Source: Halobacteriales archaeon QS_8_69_26
GTDB taxonomy: Archaea > Halobacteriota > Halobacteria > Halobacteriales > SW-7-71-33
Length of the DNA: 58,830 nucleotides
Reading direction: 5' to 3'
Assembly (NCBI GenBank): GCA_003023195.1
Contig: PXRX01000035.1
Location: forward strand, 1-58,830
In this document: positions 35,095 through 43,117 of the stretch, in pieces
Position numbering within the stretch: the stretch's first letter is position 1
Layout: each line of letters opens with the position of its first letter
Translations under genes and position numbers: made by a program
The notes under the pieces: generated by a model
The model's database searches: none
What the model saw: the letters and a program-made list of their open reading frames with translations, nothing else
What the model was told of the DNA's origin: nothing

Positions 35095-35545
35095 TTCCGC
35101 CGGCGCTCTCTATCTCGTCGAGGTGTTCGTCGACCGCGCCGTCGGTGTTTCGTCGGATCATCTCGGCCCGCCCGCGGACGACGTTCATCTCGTTGCGGAG
35201 GTTGTGCCGCAGGATCCGGTCCATCACCTCCATGCGCTGTTCGCGCCGGCGGCGTTCGGTGATGTCCTTGAGCACCCCGTCGGTGCCACGGAACTCGTCC
35301 TCGCAGGGGAGGACGGCGATGTTCGCCAGGCACAGCCACGCAGAGGTCGAACCCGGAGTCCGGGAGCGGTAGCGTGTCTTCGCCGGGATCCGTCGTCCGG
35401 GCCGGATCGGTCCTGCCACCTTCGGACCCGCCCGGGTCCGTCGGATCGGGCCCGTCGATCCGGGAACCGTCGTCGGCATACCGGGGGCCGGCGAGGACCT
35501 TCGGGGAGTCCTCGGGGTGGATGTGGACTGTGCACCTATGACGCT
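35095..35545 (-). pseudogene. Broken PAS/HisKA sensor histidine kinase fragment
   Basis: On the minus strand, ITERRRREQRMEVMDRILRH followed by NLRNEMNVVRGRAEMIRR is the phosphoacceptor (H-box) helix of a haloarchaeal histidine kinase, preceded by the end of a PAS domain (DEFRGTDGVLKD). The frame stops making sense at HLDEIESAGG, exactly at the IS right end. The ATP-binding domain is missing. An upstream PAS-like piece (VHIHPEDSPKVLAG) lies in another frame, so there is also a frameshift. The other half of the kinase is not found on the far side of the element. Confidence 0.75.
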
Positions 35546-35625
35546 GTGAGTACATTGACGTCTTTCGGCGGGTCCGGTGGCGATCACACTCCGACCGGAC
35601 GGAACGCCAGTGTGCAGTCCGGCGA

Positions 35626-36696
35626 TCAGCTATCGCTCCCGGCTCCGTCGAGGTCCGAGACCGGTGCGGCGTCGGGGCCGGGGGAGAGCCGGGCGTATGT
35701 GTCCCGGTAGCGCCGGAGCCGCCGGAACAGCGCGTAGCCGACGACGGAGTGGTAGACGACGATGGATCCCCAGACGACGAGGATGCCGACCAGGGAGCCG
35801 GCAACGCCGGGGACGACCGCCTGGATACCGCCCCCGAGCAGGCCGATCCCGGTGTTGTAGAGGCCGTGGAGGAACGACGCGATCAACAGCCCCTTGATGA
35901 TAAGCGGGAGGCCGTATGCCCGGTTGAACTTCGCCAGCCCGAGCGCGTAGCCGGCGATGGCACTCCAGATGACGTGACCCGGTCCCGCCAGCGACCGCGA
36001 GACGGTGATGACACCGCCGGTGAGCACCAGCCCCAGGGGCCCCTCGGCCCCGAGGAGCTGGCCGAAGATGTACCAGAAGTTCTCGATGGTCGCGAACGCG
36101 AGGCCGGCGACCGAACCGTAGACGGCCCCGTCGATGACGGTGTCGAACTCGTCCTTCCAGTAGACGTACAGCAGCACGGCCCCCAGCTTGACCGCCTCCT
36201 CGACGGGACCAACCACCAGGAAGTTGTACAGTCCGTCGCCCACGACCCTCGCCACCGGCGTCCCGGCCAGGTCGCCGGTCCCGGTGGCGGCGATGGCCCC
36301 AGCGATCACCGCCGACGCCAGGAGTTCGAGGACGAGGGCGAACACCGGGAGGACGATCCCCAGCAGGTAGGTCGCCGTCACCAGGAGGAGCGGCTCCCGG
36401 GTGATGTCGTTGCGCCGGACGAACCACGCGATCAGTAGTGCGGGGATCACCGACACCGGGAACAGCACGAACGCCAGCAGTCCGCCCGGGTTGATCACCA
36501 CCGAGACGAGGATGACCACCCCCGAGGCGGCGAAGATCAGGAGGGCGAAGGCCACGATCGCCACCCGGATCAGTGGTCCGGCCCACGACACCAGAAAGCG
36601 GTCCAGCAGCGACCGCGGTTCCCAGGTCGCCAGCCCCTGGAGGTCCTCCTCGCGTCCCTCGGCGGCTACCTCGATCGGATCCGAACGCGATGCCAT
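35626..36696 (-). CDS. PrsW-family intramembrane metalloprotease
   Basis: A 356-residue membrane protein with about nine hydrophobic helices. It carries the PrsW/CPBP-like motifs VEEAVKLG, FATIENFWY and FLHGLYNTG, whose Glu and His residues bind the catalytic metal. Such enzymes cut transmembrane substrates, for example anti-sigma factors in bacteria; the archaeal substrate is unknown. ATG 36696 (MASRSDPIEVAAEG) begins an acidic soluble lead before the first helix and is preferred over longer starts in Arg/Pro-rich sequence. Divergent from the matrixin-like gene. Confidence 0.85.
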   Translation of the reverse strand: MASRSDPIEVAAEGREEDLQGLATWEPRSLLDRFLVSWAGPLIRVAIVAFALLIFAASGVVILVSVVINPGGLLAFVLFPVSVIPALLIAWFVRRNDITREPLLLVTATYLLGIVLPVFALVLELLASAVIAGAIAATGTGDLAGTPVARVVGDGLYNFLVVGPVEEAVKLGAVLLYVYWKDEFDTVIDGAVYGSVAGLAFATIENFWYIFGQLLGAEGPLGLVLTGGVITVSRSLAGPGHVIWSAIAGYALGLAKFNRAYGLPLIIKGLLIASFLHGLYNTGIGLLGGGIQAVVPGVAGSLVGILVVWGSIVVYHSVVGYALFRRLRRYRDTYARLSPGPDAAPVSDLDGAGSDS

Positions 36697-36820
36697 ACCG
36701 GGCGCACGGAGGCCCTCCAGATGGCTCTTTTGCCGGTCCGGGGACGGTGACCGCGGGACCGTCGACGACCGGTGGGTGGCGACAAGTTTCACCTTCCCCG
36801 GTCCCGAACCGGGTGATCGG

Positions 36821-38149
36821 ATGGACCGACACGACGCGTCCGGGTCGACGCCCCGGCGATCCGCGGCCGACGGCCGACCGGTCCGGACCGAGGTCGGGGA
36901 CAGTCTCGGGTTCAAGGTCGCGGGCCTGGTCCTGATGGCGGCGGTCGGGACAGCGGTGTTCGTCGCGGCCGGGCCGGGGATCCCCGGCGGGGACGTCGTC
37001 CCGGTCGACGTCGACGACCTCGGTGGGGACGACCGGCGGCCCGTGACGCCGGAGCCGACCATGACGCCGGTCCCGACCGCCGAACCGCGGCCGACGGTGA
37101 CCCCGGAACCCGCGCGGACCGGCGGGGAGTTCGCGGAGAACCCCTGGGGACGGGAACGGATCGTCGTCGGCGTCGAGGACCGGGCGGGGACGGACCGTCC
37201 GGTGGTCCTCGCGGTCCGGGCGGCGATAGACTACTGGGAACGCAACCCCGGGCCGGCCGGCTATTCCTTCGACTTCGTGCTCCGCCCGAACGACACCGAC
37301 CCGGAGGTCCTCGTCCGCTACGCCGAGGACGTCGACTGCGAGGGGCACGGCGACAGCAAGGGGTGCGCGCCGGTGCTCTCGGCCGACGAGGACCCGCCGG
37401 AGCCCGCAGTGGTGCAGATCCGGGCGGGCGAGCGGAGCAACTTCCGCGCCGACAGGGCCGCGGTCGTCCACGAACTCGGGCACGTCCTCGGCCTGGGGCA
37501 CTGCGACGAGCCCCGGTGGGTGATGGGTGCCGGCTGTGCGGAGGGGTCCGGACTCCCCAACGCCACCGAACGGGAGACCGCCTGGCGCGACGACACCGTC
37601 CGGGTCTTCGTCGACGACGACGGCGCCGAGGCCAACCGCTCGGTCGTCCGCCAGCAGGTCAGACTGGCGCTCGCGTCCTACGCGACCGGTGGCAACGGGA
37701 CGGTGCCCGAGTCGCTCACCTTCCGGCGGGTGTCGGACCCGTACATGGCCGACGTCACCGTCCGGGTGGGCGAACGGAACCGGTGTGACGACGGCGCCGA
37801 CGTGTGTGCCGCCTTCGCCGGGACCGACCTCGACGGCGACGGCTCGGCCGAGTACTACACCCGGGCCTCCGTCACGGTCGGCACCGGCCAGACCCACCTC
37901 CTCGGCTGGTTCCTCGGGCGGTGGCTCGGGAAGACCATCACGCCGGACGGGATTCCCGAGCGCTACGAGTCCAGGCCCAGCGACGGTCCGTGGTGGGTCG
38001 GGATCCCGGAGGCAGTCAACGACTCCGAAGGGCTGGTGGATCCCCCCGGCTCCCCCGTCGATCGGTCGTTCGAGGCCCGTTCCCGGCCTACCGGCCGCCC
38101 GGCCGGTTCCGGTCCTCGACCCGGTGGAGGCGCCCGTCCTCTTCCCTGA
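36821..38149 (+). CDS. Membrane-anchored zinc metalloprotease, matrixin-like
   Basis: A 442-residue protein with one N-terminal membrane helix (31-52), so the rest should lie outside the cell. A Pro/Thr linker (74-100) precedes the protease domain. The metzincin motif HELGHVLGLGH occupies residues 217-227, giving three zinc His and the catalytic Glu. A Met-turn-like WVMGAGC follows at about 232. Its 3' end overlaps the convergent zinc-ribbon gene by 62 bases. No pro-domain cysteine switch was identified. Confidence 0.85.
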   Translation: MDRHDASGSTPRRSAADGRPVRTEVGDSLGFKVAGLVLMAAVGTAVFVAAGPGIPGGDVVPVDVDDLGGDDRRPVTPEPTMTPVPTAEPRPTVTPEPARTGGEFAENPWGRERIVVGVEDRAGTDRPVVLAVRAAIDYWERNPGPAGYSFDFVLRPNDTDPEVLVRYAEDVDCEGHGDSKGCAPVLSADEDPPEPAVVQIRAGERSNFRADRAAVVHELGHVLGLGHCDEPRWVMGAGCAEGSGLPNATERETAWRDDTVRVFVDDDGAEANRSVVRQQVRLALASYATGGNGTVPESLTFRRVSDPYMADVTVRVGERNRCDDGADVCAAFAGTDLDGDGSAEYYTRASVTVGTGQTHLLGWFLGRWLGKTITPDGIPERYESRPSDGPWWVGIPEAVNDSEGLVDPPGSPVDRSFEARSRPTGRPAGSGPRPGGGARPLP

Positions 38150-39266
38150 GGATCCCCTGGGCGACGAGGGCGTCGAGGGCGGCCGTCGCGTCCGTCCGCG
38201 AGAGCCCGTAAGCGCCGGTGGCGACGGTGACTATCTCCTCGCGGTCGACCGGGAACTCCCGGTTCTGTAGCTGTCGCACCACCTTGCTGTGTGGCGGCGT
38301 CGAGACGTCGACGTCGGGCGCGTCGACCGCTTCCTCGTCGTCCTCGGAGAGTGCCTGTTCCCCGACCGACTCCTCGGGGTCGACCTCCCCCGCCCCGCCG
38401 CCGACCGGGGTCGAGGCCGAGAACACCCGGTCGTCGTCGTCGTCCGCCGCCTCCCCGGCGGACGTCGAGGTCGAGAAGATCGGTTCCGGATCGTCGTCGG
38501 TCACCGATCCTTCGCCCTCGGCCGATCTCTCGTCGTCGGCCGCCGGCTCCGATCCCTCGTCGTCGGCCACCGATCCTTCGCCCCCGGTCGATCCCTCGTC
38601 GTCGGCCACCGATCCTTCGCCCTCGGCCGATCCCTCGTCGTCGGTCACCGATCCTTCGCCCTCGGCCGATCCCTCGTCGTCGGCCACCGATCCTTCGCCC
38701 TCGGCCGATCCCTCGTCGTCGGCCGCCGGCTCCGATCCCTCGTCCGCCGTCGTTCCAGTCCCCTCGCCGGTCGCCTCCGCCGTCCCGTTCTCGCTCCCGG
38801 CCGCTTCGCCGGGGGCCTCCCCGGCGGCGTCGTCGCTCCCGGCCGCCTCGCCGGTCCCGGCCGCGTCGGGCCCTCCCTCCGGACCGTCGCTCCCGGACGT
38901 GGCCTCCGCTCCGGACGGTCCGTCCGATCCCGGGGTCCGGTCGGTGGTCGCACCGTCCGACGTGTCTCCGCGGTCGGCGGCGTCCCCGTCGTCGACGGAC
39001 GCGTCGCCGTCCCCGCCGGACGGATCGCCCGCCTCTCCGGTGGTGCCGCCCGCGGAGTCGGCGGCTACCGCCAGGTCGCCGGGGTCCTCGCCCTCCAGGG
39101 TCGCGAGGACCGTCTCGACGACCGCCCGGTGCTTGCGCCGGCAGGTCGGACACAGCGAGACCGTCGGCCCCTCGGCGTCGCCGAGGTCCTCTGGGACGAC
39201 CGGGTACTCGCGGACCGGCGCCTCGATGGCGGTGCCACAGAAGTAACACGACGACAGGTCCGTCAT
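38088..39266 (-). CDS. Zinc-ribbon protein with 13-residue acidic repeats and a C-terminal winged helix
   Basis: A 392-residue protein. The N-terminus has a four-Cys zinc site (CYFCG near 8 and CPTCRRKH near 40). Residues 60-300 are acidic low complexity, including about seven copies of a DDEGSAEGEGSVA-like unit. The C-terminus (325-392; VVRQLQNREFPVDREEIVTV and LDALVAQGILREEDGRLHRV) looks like a winged helix, so DNA or protein binding is likely. The ends resemble a known haloarchaeal arrangement; the long middle looks like repeat expansion. ATG 39266 (MTDLSSCYFCG) is preferred over 39275. Confidence 0.7.
   Translation of the reverse strand: MTDLSSCYFCGTAIEAPVREYPVVPEDLGDAEGPTVSLCPTCRRKHRAVVETVLATLEGEDPGDLAVAADSAGGTTGEAGDPSGGDGDASVDDGDAADRGDTSDGATTDRTPGSDGPSGAEATSGSDGPEGGPDAAGTGEAAGSDDAAGEAPGEAAGSENGTAEATGEGTGTTADEGSEPAADDEGSAEGEGSVADDEGSAEGEGSVTDDEGSAEGEGSVADDEGSTGGEGSVADDEGSEPAADDERSAEGEGSVTDDDPEPIFSTSTSAGEAADDDDDRVFSASTPVGGGAGEVDPEESVGEQALSEDDEEAVDAPDVDVSTPPHSKVVRQLQNREFPVDREEIVTVATGAYGLSRTDATAALDALVAQGILREEDGRLHRVEDRNRPGGR
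38500..38750. repeat. 39-bp coding tandem repeats
   Basis: The DNA behind the 13-residue repeats consists of near-identical 39-base units (containing GATCCTTCGCCCTCGGCCGA) in about six to seven copies, with a shorter variant in the centre. High identity implies recent slippage or unequal exchange. Confidence 0.8.
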
Positions 39267-39435
39267 CACCCGCACCCAGTGCGTCCAGTACCTAAAATGT
39301 AGACCTCACGTCTGACAGTCGGGGTCCGGGGGTCACGTCCACCTGGCGGATCCGACGGGGCGGTCGACCGCCGGCGACTGGCGGATCCCGCGCAGGGGGG
39401 ATCTCTCTCCGGGCCGGGCGGCGACGCTCGCCGGA

Positions 39436-40239
39436 TCACCCGCCGTCGGCGTGGCTGTGGACGAACTCCCGGAGGAGTTTCCCGGCGAGGGCGGCGGCCT
39501 GGCCGTCGTCCCGGTCGTTCACCTCGACGACGTCGAACCCCGCGGCGTGGGGGGCGACCCGCCGGACGACGTCGCGCATCTCGCGGGGGTGGAGGCCGAA
39601 CGGCTCCATCGTCCCGGTGCCGGGCGCGAACCCCGGGTCCGCCGCGTCGACGTCGACGCTCAGGTAGACCCGGTCGCCGGCGAGGTCCGGGCGCCATTCG
39701 GCGGCCTCCTCGGGCGGGACGACGGTGACGTCCTCGCGGTCCGCGCGGTCGTACTCCGCCGGACTGCCGGTCCGGGCACCGAGGATCACCGCCCGGTCGG
39801 CGACCGCGAGGGCGTGACGGGCCGTCGTCGCGTGGCTCAACTCGTTGCCGTCGTACTCTTCGCGGAGGTCGAGGTGGGCGTCGAGACAGACGAAGACGTC
39901 GGGGTCGACGGCCCGGACCCCGGCGACGGAGACGGTGTGTTCGCCGCCGACGACCAGGGGGACGGCGTCGTCACGGACGGCGTCGACGACGACCCCTTCG
40001 AGGTAGTCGAGGTACTCGGCGGCGTCGTCCCAGGCGCGGACGTTCCCGTGGTCGCACACGCCGAGTTCCGAGAAGCGGGTGCCCGTACGGTGGTCGTAGT
40101 CGTCGAAGGTCCGCGCGAACTTCCGGACCCGGTCGGGCCCGAACCGCGCCCCGGGCTGGAAGGTCGTCGAGACGTCCAGCGGTGCGCCCACGAGAACGTA
40201 GTCGGCCGACTCCCGGTCCCGGCTGGCACCGGGGAACAT
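39436..40239 (-). CDS. speB: Agmatinase/ureohydrolase
   Basis: A 267-residue ureohydrolase that should convert agmatine to putrescine and urea. The manganese-binding motifs are all present: GGEHTVS, DAHLDL and SVDVDAADPGFAPGTGTMEP. Length fits archaeal SpeB. It begins one base after the aIF5A stop, so the two form an operon. That pairing makes sense because polyamine supply is needed to make deoxyhypusine on aIF5A. Substrates other than agmatine, such as guanidinobutyrate, cannot be excluded by sequence. Confidence 0.93.
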   Translation of the reverse strand: MFPGASRDRESADYVLVGAPLDVSTTFQPGARFGPDRVRKFARTFDDYDHRTGTRFSELGVCDHGNVRAWDDAAEYLDYLEGVVVDAVRDDAVPLVVGGEHTVSVAGVRAVDPDVFVCLDAHLDLREEYDGNELSHATTARHALAVADRAVILGARTGSPAEYDRADREDVTVVPPEEAAEWRPDLAGDRVYLSVDVDAADPGFAPGTGTMEPFGLHPREMRDVVRRVAPHAAGFDVVEVNDRDDGQAAALAGKLLREFVHSHADGG

Positions 40240-40614
40240 TCAGACGACCTTGCGCTGGTCTTCCATCTCCAGGTACTCTATCTCGTCGTCGGGCGAGAGC
40301 GACTCGTCCTCGGGGACCTTCAGGGAGATGGTCTCGTAGGTCTCCAGGTCCATCACCTGGGCGACGTCGCCGTCGACGCTGACGACCTGGCCCTGCTTCC
40401 GGTTGATGATCGGTACCCACACCTTCGCGTCGACTGGCTGGGAGAGCGATCGCTTCCTGCCGTCGAAGACCCCCTCGGCCTCGATGCGGGCCTTCGCACT
40501 GCCGTGCTTGCCCGGCTTGGCGGTGCTGTAGGAGTTGATCTGACAGGGGGCATCGTCGATCATCACGTAGTTCCCCTCTTGGAGTTCCCGGACTTCCGTC
40601 TGCTGTTTCGCCAT
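40240..40614 (-). CDS. eif5A: Translation factor aIF5A
   Basis: A 124-residue aIF5A, which binds the ribosome and relieves stalling, notably at proline runs. The hypusination loop [12 protein letters not shown] at about 30-41 carries the modifiable Lys. The C-terminal OB-fold begins around residue 70 ([20 protein letters not shown]). Length and start match the archaeal family. A TATA box lies about 25 bases upstream, suggesting a leaderless transcript. First gene of the aIF5A-speB operon. Confidence 0.97.
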   Translation of the reverse strand: MAKQQTEVRELQEGNYVMIDDAPCQINSYSTAKPGKHGSAKARIEAEGVFDGRKRSLSQPVDAKVWVPIINRKQGQVVSVDGDVAQVMDLETYETISLKVPEDESLSPDDEIEYLEMEDQRKVV

Positions 40615-40636
40615 GTATCCCGGTATTCTATCGACC

Positions 40637-40646
40637 GGTATAAACG
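40637..40646 (-). promoter_or_regulatory. TATA box of the aIF5A-speB operon
   Basis: The minus strand reads GTTTATACC, about 23-32 bases before ATG 40614, consistent with a leaderless mRNA. Confidence 0.6.
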
Positions 40647-40853
40647 GTTTGGAACGGCTGTGCCGGTCGATCCCCGGTTGTGAACCCGATCATCGACGAC
40701 TCCGTGGATCCCGGTCTGACCGACGAGCCTCGACGACTCCGCCGATCCCCGTGTGACCGGCACCCTTTTGGTGGGCTACGACATTGTTCCCCCCAGACCG
40801 CCCGGGACCCCTGTCACCGGGGGTTCCGGGACCGCCCCGCCGCTAGGACACCC

Positions 40854-41657
40854 ATGCGACGACGAGACCCACCCCGACGGACCTGGACCCCGACCTGGGA
40901 GCGCCGTGGCGTGAGCGACGTACTGGCGTTCGTGTTCGTCTTCTCCATCATCATCACCTCCGTCGGCATCGTCTCCGCGTTCGGGTTCAGGGCCCTCCAG
41001 GACATCCAGGGCGACGAGCAGGCCAACAACGCGGTGCGGGGCATGGAGTCGCTGGGCCACAACCTCGGCAACGTCCAGCGAGGTCACGCCCCCGGTCGGA
41101 CGGGCGAACTGAAGCTCAGCAACGGCAAGATCTACGTCCGGGAGAACTCGGAGATATCGGTCACTGTCGACTGCGGCGGCGGCGCTCCACCGCCGGGCTG
41201 TGACAGCACGTTCGACTTCGACATGGGCACCCTCTACTACGACATGGAGTCCCGCGACACGAACGTGACCTACGAGAACGGCGCCGTCTTCAGGGAGGAC
41301 CGCGGCGGATCACCCCTCGTGGTCGACGGGCCACGGTTCATCTGCGGTGACGACTACGCCGTCGTCTCGGTCGTCACGCTCGTCTCCGACGCCGGCGCGC
41401 CGGGCGGCGGCGGCACCGTCCAGGTGATCGGCCGCGAACAGGAGACGAAGCTCCACTTCGCCAACGACAGCGTCGATACCGTCAGAATCACCGTCCAGGA
41501 CTCCCGGTTTGACGAGGGCTGGGTCGATTACTTCCAGTCCGACGACAACGAGTGGACAGTTTCGAGCACTTCCCCGCCCATCGCTACCTGCGACGTGGGC
41601 AGTGATGGCAAGGTGTTCGTCCGCCGGACGATCATCGACATCGACTTCATCACCTGA
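40854..41657 (+). CDS. Type IV pilin-like exported protein (DUF7289-type)
   Basis: A 267-residue protein starting MRRRDPPRRTWTPTWE. The segment ERRGVSDVLAFVFVFSIIIT is a class III prepilin-type signal, basic then a 22-residue hydrophobic helix; cleavage is likely near RRG-VSD. The exported domain has two Cys pairs (DCGG and GCDS, and FICG with TCDV) and beta-rich character. It stands alone, 27 kb from the pilus operon, and could supply a subunit to it or to another system. Confidence 0.75.
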   Translation: MRRRDPPRRTWTPTWERRGVSDVLAFVFVFSIIITSVGIVSAFGFRALQDIQGDEQANNAVRGMESLGHNLGNVQRGHAPGRTGELKLSNGKIYVRENSEISVTVDCGGGAPPPGCDSTFDFDMGTLYYDMESRDTNVTYENGAVFREDRGGSPLVVDGPRFICGDDYAVVSVVTLVSDAGAPGGGGTVQVIGREQETKLHFANDSVDTVRITVQDSRFDEGWVDYFQSDDNEWTVSSTSPPIATCDVGSDGKVFVRRTIIDIDFIT

Positions 41658-41687
41658 CCGGCCGGTCCGCTCTTGGGACGACCGCCC

Positions 41688-42677
41688 TCACTCCGCCAGC
41701 GGCGCGGGCGGTTCGCCCGCCAGCCGTTCCCGGTCGTGGGGGGCCTCGAAGTCGGGGTCGGGTCCGACCGGAACCAGGCGCTTGGGGTTGATCCCCCCGT
41801 GGCTGCGGTAGTAGTGGTGCTTGACGTGGCGCATGTTCACCGTCTCGGCAACGCCCGGCGTCCCGTAGACGTCACGCAGGTACGGCCACAGGTGCTCGTA
41901 CTCCTCGATCCGGCGGACGTTGCACTTGAAGTGGGTGTGGTACACCTCGTCGAACCGGACGAGGGTGGGGAACAGGCGCAGGTCGGCGAGGGTGAGCCGG
42001 TCGCCCACCAGGTACCGGCGGTCGGCGAGACGCCGGTCCAGCCGGTCCAGTGCGTCGAACAGCTCCCGCACCGCCCGCTCGTGGACGTCCTGGCTGTCGG
42101 CGAAGCCCGCCCGGTAGACCCCGTTGTTGACCGGATCGTAGATCTCGTCGACGACCGCGTCTATCTCCTCGCGGAGGCCCGCCGGGTAGAGGTCGACGCC
42201 GTTGCCGACCTCGGGGAAGACGTCCGCGAGGGTCCGCATGATGTCGATGGACTCGTTGTTGACGATGGTCCCCTCCTCGCGGTCCCAGAGCACCGGGACG
42301 GTCACCCGGCCGGTGTACTCGGGGTCGGCCGCGACGTACACCTCCCGGAGGTAGTCCGCGCCGTGGATCGAGTCCTCCGTGCAGCCCTCCTTCCCGGGCG
42401 CGAACTCCCATCCGTCGTCCTCGCGGATGGGGTCGACGACGTCCATCGTGATGGCGTCCTCCAGGCCGAGCAACCGCCGGACCAGTGCGGCGCCGTGGGC
42501 CCAGGGACACGCCCGGGAGATGTAGAGGTGGTAGCGGCCCGGTTCCGGCCGGAACCGGGCGTCGGGGTCGTCGCGGACGTGGTCCCGGAAGGTCGTCTCC
42601 TGTCGCTGGAACTCGCCCTCCTCGTCGGTCATCTCGCGGGTGTCCGTGTGCCACTCGCCGTCGACGAGCGTTCCCAT
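41688..42677 (-). CDS. Glutathionyl-hydroquinone reductase-like GST (Xi class)
   Basis: A 329-residue member of the YqjG/ECM4 group. The catalytic motif SRACPWAHG (Cys near 55) is followed by the NNESIDIMR thioredoxin-fold segment and the all-helical C-terminal domain with GDRLTLADLRLFPTL and GGINPKRLVP. These enzymes reduce glutathionyl- or related thiol-conjugated quinones. Haloarchaea use gamma-glutamylcysteine instead of glutathione, so the natural thiol probably differs. ATG 42677 (MGTLVDGEWHTD) matches the family start. Confidence 0.88.
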   Translation of the reverse strand: MGTLVDGEWHTDTREMTDEEGEFQRQETTFRDHVRDDPDARFRPEPGRYHLYISRACPWAHGAALVRRLLGLEDAITMDVVDPIREDDGWEFAPGKEGCTEDSIHGADYLREVYVAADPEYTGRVTVPVLWDREEGTIVNNESIDIMRTLADVFPEVGNGVDLYPAGLREEIDAVVDEIYDPVNNGVYRAGFADSQDVHERAVRELFDALDRLDRRLADRRYLVGDRLTLADLRLFPTLVRFDEVYHTHFKCNVRRIEEYEHLWPYLRDVYGTPGVAETVNMRHVKHHYYRSHGGINPKRLVPVGPDPDFEAPHDRERLAGEPPAPLAE

Positions 42678-42718
42678 AGTACCGAATGGTAACCGCCCTG
42701 CGCACAAGAGGCCACCGC

Positions 42719-42859
42719 TCCCGGCCGTTCCCGCCCCGTGTGGGCAGTCCCGGCCATTCACGCCCCGTGTGGGCAGTCCCGGCCGTTCACGCGCCGTGTG
42801 GCCCGGTCTTTCCCGCGCCGCGTGGGAGAGTCCCGGCCGTTCCCGCGCCGTGAGAGGTG
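42719..42859. repeat. GC-rich tandem repeat, 29-bp unit, about five copies
   Basis: Copies at 42719-42747 and 42748-42776 are nearly identical (start TCCCGGCC, end CCCCGTGTGGGCAG). Copies from 42777, 42807 and 42831 are diverged. The array lies between the GST gene and a 29-residue peptide gene. Confidence 0.8.
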
Positions 42860-42930
42860 CCCCCCGAACCGGATCTTATTTCTGAAACGAACCGGAAATA
42901 ATAATAACCTGGAGTCACGAAAATACGAGT

Positions 42931-43020
42931 ATGAACCCACTCGGAATCGCTGTAAAGCTGGTCGCGCTGTTCCTGCTGGTCGTACCGGCGCTCCTGTTGC
43001 TCGCCTACGCGGCGGTCTGA
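42931..43020 (+). CDS. 29-residue single-helix membrane peptide
   Basis: ATG at 42931 encodes MNPLGIAVKLVALFLLVVPA and ends LLLLAYAAV before TGA 43018-43020. Almost the whole peptide is one hydrophobic helix. AT-rich patches (CTTATTT near 42875 and AATAATAATAA near 42897) upstream contrast with the GC-rich repeat before and could provide a promoter. Codon third positions are GC-rich as in real local genes. Function unknown. Confidence 0.55.
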   Translation: MNPLGIAVKLVALFLLVVPALLLLAYAAV

Positions 43021-43117
43021 GGCCGTCGCGACCCTCGGTCGTTCGTTCGGGGCCGTCCGATCCCCAATCGCCCTCCGCCGGCGGGTCCCGGCGGCGCAGT
43101 TCGATCCTCGCGGGCCG

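Noticed and set aside
38291..39295. Long plus-strand frames rich in Ser/Pro/Arg opposite the zinc-ribbon gene
   Set aside because: They are shadows of the repeat-rich minus-strand gene; composition is basic and unlike haloarchaeal proteins.
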